A stretch of DNA of 64,000 nt from Quillaja saponaria (Eukaryota; Streptophyta; Magnoliopsida; Fabales; Quillajaceae): positions 13,100,001 through 13,164,000 of the forward strand of contig CM055613.1 in assembly GCA_029379385.1 (NCBI GenBank), written 5' to 3'. Position numbers and translations under genes: made by a program. Within the stretch, counting starts at the first letter, position 1, and each line of letters begins with the position of its first letter. The notes beneath the pieces were generated by a model. The model had not been told where the DNA came from and made no database searches. It worked only from the letters and a program-made list of their open reading frames with translations. Positions 13,162 to 27,259 of this stretch are shown here, in pieces.

Positions 13162-15703
13162 ATGAGAAGACACCTATCCAGTACCGCTGAAACATCATAT
13201 CAATCTCAAAACGAAAAGAATTCTCAGTTTCTCCACTGCATCACCTCCTCTACTTCAATCACAACATCCATGTCTTCCAATCAGTACAAGACGAAACATA
13301 AAGAGGGATTTGGCCTAAACTACTGCAAGTGCCTGTGTCAGTTTGTACTGTTTCGCATTACAAGATCATTCACGGTCAGATTGTTGTTCTGGGTTTTGAG
13401 TATGATGTTTTTCTTACTAATATTCTTTTGCATTCATATTGGAAACGGGATTGTCTAAGTGAAGCACGGAATCTGTTCGATAAAATGTCTGATAAGAACC
13501 TAATTACTTGGTCTTCAATGGTTTCTATGTACACCCAGCATCATTATAATGAAGAAGCATTGATGATATTCTCACAATTTAGAAGAAGTTGCAGTGAGAA
13601 TCCAAATGAATATATTTTGGCTAGTGTTATTCGAGCTTGTACACAATTGGGTAGTGTCAATTTAGGTGCCCAGGTGCATTGTTTTGCTCTCAAGAGTGGT
13701 TTAATTCAAGATGTTTATGTTGGTACCTCTTTGGTTGATTGTTATGCAAAACAAGGTAATATTGACGAAGCAAGGTTGGTTTTTGATTGTTTAGCAGTAA
13801 AAACAAATGTTACTTGGACTACAATTATAACAGGCTATGCAAAAAATGGAAGGTGTGAACTGTCGTTGAAGTTATTCAATCAAATGCGAGAAACAAGTCT
13901 TCTTCCTGATAAATATGTACTTTGTAGTATCTTGAGTGCTTGTTCCGTACTTGAATTTCTTGAAGGAGGGAAGCAAATTCATGCTTATGTATTGAGGAGA
14001 GGAACTGAAATGGATGTTTCATTGATAAATGTACTTATTGATTTTTATTCCAAGAGTCGCAAAGTGGAAACAGGTCGAAGGTTATTTGACCAGATGATAG
14101 ATAAGAATCTTGTATCATGGACCACGATGATTGCAGGCTACATGCAAAATTCATTTGATTGGGAGGCCATGAAGCTGTTTGTTGAAATGGCCCAATTGGG
14201 CTGGATGGCTGATAAATTTGCTTGCACTAGCATTCTCACTTCATGCGGTTCACTCAATGCTTTAGAGAAGGGGAGGCAAGTGCATGCGTACATTATAAAG
14301 GCCAATCTTGGAAATGATGACTTCGTGAAAAATGGTTTGATTGATATGTATGCAAAATGTGATTCCTTGACTGATGCTAGAAAAGTTTTTGATCTTCTGG
14401 CAGATACTAATGTAGTCTCCTACAATGCAATGATTGAAGGATACTCACGACAAGAAAAGCTATATGAAGCACTGGATCTATTCAATGACATGAGGCTAAA
14501 ATTGTTCCCTGCCAAGTCTCTTGACATTTGTAAGCCTTCTTGGTCTCTCCGCTTCAGTATTTACCCTGGAATTGAGCAAGCAAATTCATGGCCTGATAAT
14601 CAAATATGGGATCCCTTTGGATATATTTTCTGGAAGTTCTCTAGTAGATGTGTATTCCAAATGTTCATCTGTTAGCAATGCACGACTTGTATTTGAGGAG
14701 ATCAATGAGAAAGATATTGTAGTATGGAATGCAATGTTTTTTGGATATACCCAACAGTTGGAAAATGAGGAGGCTCTCAAACTATACAAAAGCTTACAGA
14801 TATCAAGAGAAAAACCCAATGAATTCACTCTTGCTGCCCTAATCACAGCAGCCAGTAACCTGGCAAGTCTGCAACATGGTCAGCAATTTCATAACCAGCT
14901 CATAAAATTGGGTCTTGATAATGACCCTTTTGTGACAAATGCGCTGGTAGATATGTATTCCAAGTGTGGAAGTGTTGAAGAGGCTCGCAAAGCTTTTATG
15001 TCTACAACTTGGACAGATATAGTCTGTTGGAATTCCATGATATCAACTTATGCAGCAGCATGGCGAAGCAGAAGAAGCTCTTGAGATGTTTGAAGGCATG
15101 ATCAAGGAGGGAATAAAACCCAATCATGTCACATTTGTGGCTTTGCTCACAGCATGTAGCCACTCAGGTCTTGTTGAACTTGGACTTCGTTACTTTAATT
15201 CTATGACCAAGTTTGGAATTGAACCAGGGACAGAACATTATGCATGTATAGTTTCTCTTTTGGGACGAACAGGTAAAATATTTGAAGCTAAAGAGTTTAT
15301 TGAGAAAATGCCTATAAAACCAGCTGCTGTGGTATGGAGGAGCCTGCTTAGTGCATGTAGACTTGTAGGCAATGTTGAACTGGGAAGATATGCAGCTGAA
15401 ATGGCAATTTCAAGTGACCCAGAAGATAGTGGGTCATACATATTGCTTTCAAATATTTTTGCATCCAAAGGTATGTGGGTAGATGTCAAGAGGGTGAGGG
15501 AGAAAATGGACGTCAATGGGGTAGTTAAAGAACCTGGCGGTAGTTGGATGGAAGTGAATAATGAGGTTCACATGTTCTTTGCTAGAGACACTACTCATCG
15601 TGACACTGAATTGATTTCTTCAGTATTAGACGATTTGATTCTGCAGATCAAAAGGGTTGGATATGGGCCTCATACTGCCACACTTGCGATAAATGATTCA
15701 TAA
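13162..15703 (+). pseudogene. PLS-class PPR protein, At4g39530-like, with several +1 frameshifts
   Basis: Organelle RNA-editing type pentatricopeptide protein. Frame-corrected length is about 845 residues, close to the roughly 834 I recall for Arabidopsis At4g39530. The 35-residue P/L/S repeats run from KIIHGQIVVLGFEYDVFLTN near 13360 to the C-terminal E/E+ part (KEPGGSWMEVNNEVHMF, about 15527-15577, then VGYGPHT), with no DYW domain. The N-terminus from ATG 13162 is Ser-rich and could be a mitochondrial or plastid transit peptide. It is a single exon, as usual for the family. Reading is conserved throughout but changes frame at about 13300-13316 (two shifts around RDLA...KLLQ), 14503-14512 (before PSLLTFVSLL) and 15052-15056 (before QHGEAEEAL). 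Each shift is explained by one extra base. With no other kind of damage, it is either a very young pseudogene or an intact gene with assembly insertions. The neighbour DRG1 gene keeps the Arabidopsis order. Confidence 0.85.
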
Positions 15704-16801
15704 GGCACATGGAGAGATAACAGTATAGATAACCAAGCTTCCTGGAATGCTGACCAATTATCAAATGATAATTTGTGCAGCTTGATTGAGTGAACTTGAG
15801 CCCCGATGGGACTATATCCAGAAAAGATTTCAGAAGTTTGGATTGTTAAACTATCTCATGCAAACAAGGATGGCTTTCCGCTACGTGCAAACTTCAATAG
15901 GTTCTCATGGCTTTGATGACAAAAGCAGCCCTGCTTGAGATTATGTACAAGGAGTAATTTTTGGCGTTTCCTAAGTTCTGTATCTTGAGCACAAGTTTCT
16001 GGAGGAAGACAAGGAAAATGTTATAACAGCAGATGATCCCATTGAACTCCGATATTATCTTCCATGAAATGTAAATAATTGTTTACAGATACAGGAAATG
16101 AACTTACTGTTGATTTTCTGGAAAACAACAGGGAAAGAATAACCTTTGGGGGAAATGGCCCCCAAAAAACAAGAATCTAGAGAAAAGAAATTAGTTAGTT
16201 CTTAGCCATATTTCCACTGCAGCTGAATCTGATCAATCCTTTGAGCTTGAAATGATGAGGTTCAAGCATCTACTGTATCTGTAAAAATTATTTCCCTCAA
16301 GATTTAACTTAATGTATTCTAATTCCCCCAAGAATTTTAGTTCAATAATTTCCTTCTCTTTTAGTGAATATTATTATTAACTTATTGTCAATTATTTTTC
16401 TAATCACTACTTTTACGGTGTTACCATCATTGAGAATTAAGAAAATAAAATATAAAAAAAATGAAAAAACGACACTCACTCCTTTGTCGTTTACAAGTCC
16501 ATTTGGGCCATTACCGTTTCGCTAAAAATCTCGTTAATCTGCAACGTCCCCGAATTCCAAATCATCACCCTGGCTCTTCTAGATGCCACGTGTTCATTTT
16601 CCATTTAAGTTATAGCAAGCCAATCTAGTTCTCACCGTACCGTATAGTACCCCTCCGAATTCTCTGGTACCTTCTTCGCCCTCCCTTGCTGCAGGGTGGC
16701 AAAAACCATTTCAGATTTCTTGAGGCAAAAACGACTGTAGCCTGTCAAAGCAAGTGATCCGAGACTCTTCTTCAGCCTCTCGAGCTTCTCAAATTTCAAA
16801 A
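15704..16801. other. PPR 3' flank and DRG1 promoter/5'UTR
   Basis: Non-coding. A TGGGCC site-II-type motif lies near 16505. The last 150 bp before the DRG1 start are pyrimidine-rich and less AT-rich, as in plant 5' untranslated regions. I see no clear TATA box at a convincing distance. Confidence 0.45.
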
Positions 16802-19800
16802 ATGGCGACAGTGATGCAGAAAATCAAAGACATCGAAGATGAGGTAACTATGTCTTTCATATCAAATTCTGCTTGATTTGTGTTGGTAACTGGAAAACAC
16901 TAGATGCTTCAGTTTTCTCCTTCAGGTTTCCGAAAACCAGAGAGGGATGACGTAAAAAAGACGATCATGTAGTTTAAAATTTTGCTTACTTGAGGTAGTG
17001 TTGAATTAGGATCCTTTGAGTAATTCATCAAACGTTGGGGGTGGGGACTCTGTTGTAAGAATCATGAAAATTTTTAGACGCTTTAGACATTCGTTTCCTT
17101 AGAAACCTTATAGGTTGTCATTAATTGGATTGTCGAAAAAACAGAGTATAATTTTCAGCTTATATGTGATGTTGTGCATTTAATATTTGTGGAAGTTGAA
17201 GTTGCAATTAAGAAGCCATGCGGATAGCTTAGAATTTAGATTGTCACGTATCAAGAGTTTGTGCATGTTAACTAGTATCAGGTGCAAAACTAATGAGAAA
17301 TTTTCAGTACTATCATTTTATGTGTCTGTGATTCTGTCTAGGAAAGCAGAATTGGTATCAGTAGCCAGGAAAAAAGCATACTGATGATATATATAGATGA
17401 TTTAATATGCAATAGCCACTAAGGATGCACTTTTGTTTTTCTTATTTATTTAAATTTCAAATGTGATTGGTTTGTTGTTTTGAATATTTTAGATGGCAAA
17501 GACCCAAAAGAACAAAGCTACTGCCCATCACCTGGGTTTGCTGAAGGTAAATACCTTGTGCGTCTTAGTTGGATTATTTATAACACGATCAGGATTTATA
17601 CTACTTGTAACTTCTCAAAAAGTATTGTGCAGTTTTCTTTTGTGTATGCGGGTCAAATTTTAAAAAATAGAAACTCATTGATGCTTTAAGCACATTGGAT
17701 TCCTGTTTAAGCATGTTTAATTTACAGGGAAAGCCTCTGCCTAACTAAAACATAGCAAAAAATGTATTAGGTGGCTTGAGAGTTTTTGTTTTACATTAGT
17801 GGTGGAAGGTTCTCTATATTTTGTACCTGAAACTCACTATTCCTAGTCGCTACATCTCACTACACAACCCGACTGCCTCCGGTGGTGGTAGATTTTGACT
17901 TAGTTTCTTAGATATCTTCTTTCTTCCATTGTGCTGCTAGAATTACCACACACTACCAAATAAAAAAGAGGGGCTGCTAGGACTTCTATATGTCATCTGT
18001 AATTTTTCTCATACTTGCATTAATTTGTATTAGTTTCTTTGACTAGATTTTTACTGAGGAAACTGATATATCATTAATGCACATGTTGTGCTAGGCTAAA
18101 CTTGCAAAGCTACGGAGAGAACTCCTTGCACCCCCATCGAAAGGTGGTGCTGGTGCTGGTGAAGGTTTTGATGTGACTAAAAGCGGAGATGCAAGAGTTG
18201 GGCTTGTGGGCTTCCCTTCAGTTGGAAAATCTACACTACTGAACAAGTTAACTGGGACATTTTCTGAGGTATGAAGATGTTGTACATCTCATATATTGTG
18301 TTCTTACATTGATGAAGCTTGAAACATTTATTTTTGTTCTGAAGGTTAATTTTTTTAATCGTTTACAGGTAGCTTCCTATGAGTTCACTACTTTAACTTG
18401 CATCCCAGGTGTAATCATTTATCGCGGAGCTAAAATTCAGGTACCATCATCCAAACAGATACATATCACCTATCTTGCACCCTTTGTTTTGCCTACCTTT
18501 TAGGAATGAAGAATACTGTGTTGAATAAGAAACTGAGTGTTGCCGCTGTATATAAATATCTTCATCTTGTAATAAGCAGCTTCTGCCCTGATCACAATGA
18601 AGGAGCATGTCTTTGTATATGGCATACATCTCTAGAAATTTGGACCTCTCCTCTTTTTATTTCCGTCTAAAACCATTAAACTTTTTTCGGTATTTGTAGA
18701 TTGTTTATTTGGATTGTCTACTTGTTTGTGACTATATTCTATTGTTTCAGACCTTCTGATGAATTGTCCGTCAAAGTTGAAGAGATGGCAAATATAGATG
18801 CTTTTGTATGTGAATAACCCCTACCCGAAAAAATTATAAAAAGTGTTTTTTATCATATTTGAGGAGATATGGACCCCGACCCAACTGATGGCATTGAATC
18901 TGCATTTAAAACTTCATATATAATACCGCTCAATGCATTACCTCCTTGTGGATAATATTGTTATTCATATAGAAATATCTTCAATGACTGTCATTCTTTT
19001 ATTTTGTGTGGTAGTTGTTGGATCTCCCTGGAATTATTGAGGGTGCTAAAGATGGAAAGGGAAGAGGAAGGCAGGTAAAAATGAATCTTGCGTTCAGCAT
19101 TTTTTTTCCGTTATAATTTATGTATTCATCATATTATTTTGTGCTGATAATTTAATTTCAAAGTGGTAATGTTATTTTTTGTGCCACAAAATGTGTTTAA
19201 TTTAATTAACTTACAGTTTTTAACAATGTTGATGTCTACATGCACTTTAATCTCCTATTTGGTCTGCAATTCTTTTATGTAGAGAAATGCTGGTTTAATC
19301 TTTTATGCTGTAATCAGGAAAGTGTTAAATACATCTGATTTTCTGAGATCACTATGTATGAAGATTTATAATATTTGAATGCTATGTTGAATTGTTTTAG
19401 AATGAATTTACTCATATTGGCCTACCTAGACCAATCCTACTAATGGTTCGGTTTTGATCATTAACCTAGCAAATTGGTGCAAAGCATAAGTATAGAATCT
19501 TTCTATAGAAGTAGCAAATCTTCATTACAAATAATAAATCAGACCAAATATTCTGATTAGGCAAGATGATAAGGCATATGCTTTCAAGGCATATGCTTTG
19601 GTGTCTCTATTTCATCAGCTTAGTTGTTCTATCTCATGTACGATGCCTCTTGTTGATGTGCAGTTGTGCATTCTTGATAAACATATCCATTTAAATCACT
19701 TGTTTTACTGTTCTACAAATGCAGGTTATCAGTACTGCAAGGACATGCAATTGCATTTTAATTGTTCTTGATGCAATAAAGCCAATAACTCATAAACGTC

Positions 19801-22800
19801 TTATAGAAAAAGAGCTTGAGGGATTTGGCATAAGGTAACGTTATATTGTTTAATTTTTCATTGTTTCTGTGATTATACATTGGTGTGAGAAAGTATAAAT
19901 GAGATATATCTCAGTGGAATGAAATCAACTGTTTAAATGTTCTTCCCTCTTAATGCGGCATGGGTATGATGCCCATTACTGGAATGCTGTAATGTGCCAG
20001 GAAAGGAACCTTTTTAATGTAAGTATGTAATCTAGCTACTTATTTCTTGCTTCTACTTGTTGAAGTACAATTTAGAGGCTTGCTTCCTAGTTGCTAACTT
20101 TGAGGAAGCAGCCCACTCATATAATTTGTCTTTATCATTTGGACAGATTTGTCCAAGTTACTTATTCAGTTTACATATCGACATTGAAAAACTTGGTGTG
20201 TTCTCGATGAATTGTCATCTCTCTGTGTGTCTCGTCATGACTCCTTTAAATGGTGGCCAGATTTCCTCATTAGGTTTGTAACTTTGTATATCTCTAACTG
20301 GTCACATCATTGTCGCTAGTTACCTTGCTTTCTTCAAATTGTTATATTGTACTAAGTACGAGGAGGCTTCTTGCACTGTTCCCTGAATAAGGAACTGTCA
20401 GAAGTAGATTTATCCATTTGCCAGCTTGTGGTTACCATGTTTTTGGCCTTTTGCTGCTAGCTTCCTGATGAATGTGGAAGAAAGCAAGCTTGACTACCAA
20501 ATACAGCATATAATTGAACTAAACTTAAAAAAAAAAAAAAACATGACAGAAACATCCTAGCCTATTCTTTTTGCTTAATTTTGATCCAAAATTCGTATGA
20601 AGGTTCAAGATTTATTCTAATAGGAGTGATTTACAGTATACTCTGAACATGCCAGTTTCTTTTTTTCTTTGAGTGGGGCTTTGTAATATACTATAATCCA
20701 AAGTAGTGGAGGACTTAACATATACATTTTATATTTGTCTGTTATTGCATTTTGGTGGGAATTGGTAAATTCTAGGTCCTTTTAAGATTTCTTACTTTTT
20801 CTATTCATTAAAATTATTTTTCGAATACAGGTTAAACAAGGAGCCACCGAATCTGACATTCAGAAAGAAAGATAAGGGTGGAATTAATTTCACCTCAACC
20901 GTTACCAACACACATCTGGATCTGGACACTGTAAAGGCTATATGCAGCGAATACAAAGTTCATAATGCAGATATTACTCTCAGGTATGATGCTACTGCTG
21001 ATGACCTCATTGATGTCATCGAGGGCAGTAGAATATATATGCCTTGCATATATGTCGTGAACAAGATTGACCAGATTACTCTCGAGGAGCTTGAGATCTT
21101 GGATAAACTTCCTCACTACTGCCCAATCAGGTAATTCTCAATGTTGTCCTTTTCATTCGCATAATCTTACTGCTACTTACAATTTGGTTTTCTCTTTGCT
21201 TTTATCCATCCTTATTTTATTTCTAATTAGATTATCAGTGCTATGACTCTATAGATTTTCTGAAATGCATTTGGAATGTAGTTTGTTTTAATGAACTTTT
21301 ATATTTTGATTGACATAACGTGTGGAGTATTCTTGTGAAGTTTATGATGCAAGACTGATAATACTGATGATATTATCCTTGCTAAATTTGTTCATGGAAC
21401 TTGTCTTGCCTTTTCTCGGTTTATCAGTGTTCCTTTCACATGAGTTGCATGGTTTAATGCTTTATGAGTATGATTATATCTTTGATTTATCTGTCCCTCG
21501 CTTTGTCTCTCACGCTCCAAGCACTCTCATGCCTGTACACATGTTGAATTGTCTATATGTTTTGAGTTCTCTTTGAGGGGTACAAAAGAATCGTTCATTT
21601 GTATCAGCAATCTTCTAATTCAGCCACGTTGACATGCACAATATTTACTAGTAAAGAATGTCTTTCCAAACTCAACCGCAGAATTTATGAGGTTTTAAAT
21701 GTCCTGAGAGTTGGTAGTTTGCTGTGCAACTAGATGAAGCAAGTGACACTGTTTAAACAGGCTGCAATCTACACGCCTCCCTCGTCTCTCTCTCTCTCTG
21801 TTTCTTATTTTAACATTTATTTTTCTGTTTGTAACTCTTTTCTTATTGGCTCCCAATTTTTATTGTGAAAATTATGTGTTAATTTGCTATGATGGACTGC
21901 AGTGCGCACCTTGAATGGAACCTTGATGGTCTGTTGGATAAAATATGGGAGTATCTCAATTTAACTCGCATCTACACTAAGCCCAAAGGAATGAACCCAG
22001 ACTATGAAGATCCTGTGATATTGTCTTCTAAGAAGAGAACTGTTGAGGACTTCTGCAACAGAATCCACAAAGATATGTCTAAACAATTTAAATAGTAAGC
22101 AGCTTCTCCCAAATTTTATGTTTTCCAAAATTTTGTCAGAGAGCATGTTGAGAGTAATGATAGGTTAAGGCATAATAATGACTAGATAGAATGCTTTAAT
22201 GGGTAGATAAAAAGAAATTTAATTGTCTTTGTAAGGGGATCATCCGTTCTGCCTCAAAACAAATTTTGTATTGAATGAAGATCTGATACTATTCTTCAGA
22301 AGAATTCAATTTACTAAGCTTAGAGGTTTTTTTTCAAAACTCTTGACCAACTGAAACCAGGCAATTTGGACTCTGACACTGTTCACTTGTACTACTTTAC
22401 TTTTTTCTAAAGCGAGCTTTTAGACTGGATCCTTTTGGTTGATTAATGAAACGTTTTTTTTGGAAAGAACTGCCCAATTCAGGCACATTACATCTAATGG
22501 ATCAGAGCTTTAATGTCATCAAAATTCCATTATGTCATGCCACACATAGGAAAGACAATGAAAACACTTGGCGCTGATATTTCCCAATTGATTTGAGCTT
22601 TTCTGTATATTCTGGAAATTTATTTTGTTTGCTCTTCCCACTCTCACCTTTGTATATAGTGATTTTCCTTGTTGAATGGCAACAAATGAAAAGAGAGAAG
22701 GAAAATTGAAATGGGAGGTTGCTCCAGTTATTGTGGTGCTGTAGGCTAATTGTCACTATCCATTTCTAAATTTTTTATGTGAACTGTGAACATTATTGAA

Positions 22801-23160
22801 TTTATCAAGTTGTATTATCAGAGTAGTTCGCTTGCAGATATTTTAGTTCTATGTGTTTGCTTATTTACTTGTTGCCTGGCTGGTTTTCTCCCTCCCCTCG
22901 TTATTTTTTGTTACTATGCAATGCTAACGATGCTCAAATGATACAGTGCTCTTGTCTGGGGGTCAAGTGCAAAACACAAGCCGCAGAGAGTTGGAAAGGT
23001 TGATTCTATAACCTCGGGTCAATTTTTCAATTTTCTTTTCCTATCTCTATATTAATATTGTTTGACATACAATGTGCTAACTGGAAAATTTTGAATTATT
23101 ACACATTAGGAACATGTACTTGAGGATGAAGATGTTGTTCAGATCATCAAGAAGCTGTAA
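16802..23160 (+). CDS. DRG1: DRG1-type developmentally regulated GTP-binding protein, 10 exons
   Basis: OBG/DRG-family GTPase, 368 residues, a ribosome-associated translation factor in the cytosol that works with a DFRP partner in other eukaryotes. Exons: 16802-16843, 17493-17546, 18095-18268, 18369-18440, 19015-19074, 19725-19834, 20831-21130, 21903-22094, 22947-22998, 23110-23160. All introns are GT-AG and all phases join without a shift. Visible motifs are the N-terminal helical [20 protein letters not shown], the P-loop GFPSVGKST (about 71-79), [11 protein letters not shown] (switch I), DLPGIIEGA (G3, from 117), NKID (G4, about 248-251), SAHLEWNL (G5) and a C-terminal TGS domain ending [21 protein letters not shown] in two short exons. 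[19 protein letters not shown] and KDKGGIN mark the DRG1 rather than DRG2 subfamily. It lies 1.1 kb downstream of the PPR gene on the same strand, as At4g39520 lies beside At4g39530. The gene looks intact. Confidence 0.96.
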
Positions 23161-24310
23161 TTGTAAGGCTGAGCCAAATCAATTTCTTCTCAAAATCTGT
23201 TCAGAAGCATGTGATGGAACTTTGAGCAGTGATTAATACATCAGTATCTTGCTTTCTTTCTCAGAAGGTGGTTGTATCTCTGACTGGTGGGTCCACATCA
23301 AAACGCCTGTTACATTGTTATTTTTTTCAGCAGTAGATTCAATAGAATGAACAGCTTGATGTGTAATTAAGCCATTTTCCAGTCAAGGTATACTGGTGTT
23401 TGTAATCTTTAAATGGTTTGCTGCGGCAAATTTGGGGACGACAATAGAGTCTGTAGACGCCTTTAAATTAACTAATAGAAGAAGACTTCAAGTTATTTGA
23501 AGAAGGATTTCTTTCATATACTGAACTTTCCGTTGGCAAACCTGGAATATTAACATTCAAGTCATCCGTGATGAGTTTGGTTATTGGGTTAAGGGCTTCA
23601 TGAGAAAAGACATTACTACAACCTTTTTGATGGCTTATCAGTCCTTTGAGAAGTGGATTTGCATCCTCAAGATACTATAATCTGTTTAATCTGTTTTGTA
23701 ATTAAGTCCTACGTTCTGACACGTTTGAAATTATTAGCTTCAGTCACAACCTGGTATGCTCAAGATCATGCTCAATTATTAGCTTTAACCACAACCTGAG
23801 TCTCATCCCACGGAAAGATAAGAAGAAGCAGATGAATTCTTAGTCAAGGACTTGAGTTGTCCTACTCCTATCTTTTAATATACACGACTGTTACGATGTT
23901 AAACGGTGGAAGAACAGCTTCCATTCCTCTCTGCATTGATCCGTCCTTGTCCGTCCTGATCTGGAACTTTTAAGTTTACCTATTAATATTACTTTTCAAA
24001 TTGGCATATGCCTAAATTTCAAACTATGATGACAACTGGACCAACACTTTTTGCTGGCTAATTCCTCAGAAAAGTCCCAAAATGCTGCTCTTATGAAGTC
24101 ATGAATACTACCAAGTGATCATTTCATCAGGATAATGATGTTTTTCCATTCAAAGTCATACACAAAAAAAATAATCATTAAATCCTTAAATACATAATTG
24201 TTCCTACTGCACTGGTAACAGGAAAGATGTGCGAATAAAATGCGCGGCAAAGCTTGGAACAACACACACAATATCTGATGCAATAAACACGTTACATGTG
24301 GCCTTCAATA
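23161..24310. other. Intergenic region between convergent DRG1 and NOI genes
   Basis: Holds the two 3' untranslated regions. A short direct repeat (attattagctt...cacaacctg) occurs at about 23732 and again at about 23776. Nothing else recognised. Confidence 0.5.
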
Positions 24311-26883
24311 TCAAGCTTTCACACAACAGTTGAAGTAGCTGAGGATGCTTCTCCTTGTCTGTGATAAAACAATCAAACAACAAATGTGACCTGAGGGCCA
24401 AAGATAGAATGCCATAAACAAATCAACCGTTGATTATAGATCAACTTCAATGACAAAATCCCATTTTGAGGGTCATATTTAAGAGTGAATTATATCAAAT
24501 CAGTACATGATCATGTGTGCAGTGGATATGATTTATAACCAGTGACATCTTCCCATGTACAGCCAGGATATGTAGCACAAGCACCATTATTTTATAACCC
24601 TCCTGCCAAGAAAGTATCTTATGGTCCAGAACAGTAGCATGTGCACCAGTTAGAATTGCGTGTGGCCTAGGTATTCTATGGCCGACCTCAAATTACAAAA
24701 AAAGCTAGTTTATTTCTTTGAGCACATATCTTTATCATCCCAGATAATGGTGGGTCCTACAAAAGAATTTCTAAGGTATATGTTTTTTAGATGGATCCCC
24801 TGCATTTTTCTACTACTCGCTATTCTAATTATCATTATTGTCTAGGTTGCTAGAAACGTTGAAAATCATGAATTCAGGTTCTCAGCTTTTAAAATATTAT
24901 ATTCCAATTGAAATAATCCTATTTCTTTTTTATTTCTATTGTAAAACACAGATTGTAGGTCAGAGCTTCTTTAATTCTTTAATTGAACATTTGTAACTTG
25001 TAAGGGTGGGCTTTCTTCCAACATTAGACAACCAAACAAAATTATTTGTTTCCTAGAGAAGAAAAAACCTAGATGGGTTTCTTAAATATTAAAGGAAGAT
25101 ATATGGTAAGTTACAATCAGAGTTAGCTCATACTGCAACTAAGCAAGAGTTTCAAATTAAAAGATGCAGCTTGAACAATGATTAATGTTGTTTGAAACTG
25201 CCAATATAACAGCAAAAAAATGCTCAACAAAGAAAATGAAGAGAAAATTCCCTCTCATCACACATCATTATACAAATAAAGTCTTGGCAAACGAAATGAA
25301 AATTTTCCTGTTGTGGTAGTATTAAAGATCAATCCTACCCGCTTGTAAGATATTGCAATAACCAATTCAACTCAATTTTCACAAAGGATGATGCAGTAAA
25401 TTAAGCTACTTCCTCAATAATAATGTGTATCTACCATGTTCATTATAAAGGGGAATCTCAATTCCCAAGTATCCTATCACATGTATACCAATAGTATAGG
25501 GTGTTACTATCTTATTTATATGCTACCAAGTACCAACTACTAGTTGCTTGGTTGTGTTCCTTGTATTCTCATAACTAGTGGCAAAGATATAAAGCAGTAC
25601 AAAGCTACCCTAGGAAACTTACAGTTGGAGAGTGGTGGCTTTGATGGTACTGGGGATTCTGGTGGTCACTGTTGCTAGTATTTACACTAGTAGTGGTTGA
25701 AGAAATAAGCTCTTCTTCATTACCAAGACTTGCTCTGGAGAGGTTCCCCTTGTTCTGCTTCCTCATTTCCCTGATTTTTGTGAAATCCAATGAGTAATCA
25801 GGAACTTGTCCTTTATGATCCCAATCCCCAAATTGCGGCACCGATAGCCAGGGAGCAACTTTCTGAATGGAAATTTATTTTCCGGTCAATACATTAAAAG
25901 ATCAAGTGATGAAATAGTCCATGATATTAAAGGAGAAATTTCCCTTCCAAAATATTATAAAAACACAAGCACTTCATATTAACTTTTACCAGCTTTCAAA
26001 ACATATAGCATCATTTATTAACTTTTCCAACAAATGAAGAAATATTTAATATATATTCATGATTCGAGAGAATTTGCAGAATAGAAGAAATCTTCTTCTA
26101 GACTTCTAGTCCATTGACAATGAGGCAAATAAAAAGATAGCCAAAAATGATGGGAGTAATCCTTTATGAATTCTATCAATATTCAAAACCAAAATAAATA
26201 TTAAATAAAGGTTTTGACTGATTCTCTGGCTTCCAAGGGAGGTAAAATTACTTCCATCCATGACTGCCACAAAAATAAGACTGAATCAATCCAAAGTTTA
26301 GACTTCAGACACAGTAGAAAATTTAGCATTTAGATGAAAGCATACTTTTTGAAAAATCACCCAGTACAGATAGAAAAGTTTGACATGAGAAGGTAGATTT
26401 AAAATTGGGGAATGAATTGAGAAATTATTAGTAATATCATTTCTAGTCAAATCAATGATGCCTCCAACATAGCGGATGCCTGTATCAATATAAGCAGGAT
26501 TAAACAAATCCAATGATTTCTGGGGTTTTAATTCATTATGATAAATTCCTCAGCTTTTGGAAATTTCATAATGGAATCCAGGCTCGATTCTCTCTTTTTG
26601 CATCTAGGATACAGAAGACAGCAAAAACAACTTGTTGTGGCATTTCCTACAACGTTACAGATTCATGATTCGAAGCTTCATAGATTAAAAAGAAAAATTA
26701 ACACATACACATACAGTCAGTTATACATGCACACAAAGTTACCAAATATAGATAAGCTTGAGCCAACAACAAGATCATGCATATTCACTTAAAACTCTTT
26801 TCCTTACTTTTCCCAGCAACCAAACACACGTGAAGAAATACAGAGGTAAAGATATAGTTAATCACCTCCTTACGATCCTCCAT
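24311..26883 (-). CDS. NOI/RIN4-domain protein, 3 exons
   Basis: Small protein of 101 residues with a single NOI domain, the module of RIN4 that the bacterial protease AvrRpt2 recognises. Exons on the minus strand: 26866-26883 (MEDRKE), 25623-25862 and 24311-24358, all phase 0 with GT-AG borders; neither outer exon would be found by length alone. Residues 14-20 read VPQFGDW, matching the V-P-x-F-G-x-W cleavage consensus, followed by PDYSLDFTKIREMRKQNK of the domain and a Ser/His-rich middle. The C-terminus is SYFNCCVKA: the adjacent Cys pair near the end is typical of lipid-anchored NOI proteins, so plasma-membrane attachment is likely (inference). It resembles Arabidopsis At5g64850/At5g09960. 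In Arabidopsis At5g64850 is next to ABCF5 (At5g64840); here ABCF5 is also the next gene, separated by a transposon insertion. Confidence 0.9.
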
Positions 26884-27072
26884 GAGAGACAGATACCAGA
26901 TCTTGGATAAAAATCTAGGGTTTGAACTTTGAGTTCCACAATAGGATTGCTTCAAGTTTGAGCATAAATTTTGAGGATGATAATAGGGGAAAAAGGACAA
27001 AAGCTGAAACGTACAGCACAAATGCACAATTACAGACGCAGCATTGTTGTTGATTGAACAGTTTGATTACAA

Positions 27073-27080
27073 TATATATA
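27073..27080 (-). promoter_or_regulatory. Candidate TATA box of the NOI gene
   Basis: TATATATA about 190 bp upstream of the NOI start codon on its coding strand, with a GGGCCC site-II-like motif about 17 bp further upstream. The spacing fits a promoter with a 5' leader of about 160 bases; the start site is not proved. Confidence 0.4.
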
Positions 27081-27259
27081 GATAAAGTTGTGTGGGCCCT
27101 TTTTGGTTCGAATTACTAAAATGCCACTAAGACACGCTATTGGTATGAAATCTGTCAAAGCAATTATTATTTTTTCTTTTTTATCTTTTCTTGACCATTC
27201 GCCGCTTGGTTTTTGCATTGATGTATTATAGTTGGGATGATGATAAATTTGCAATTCAA

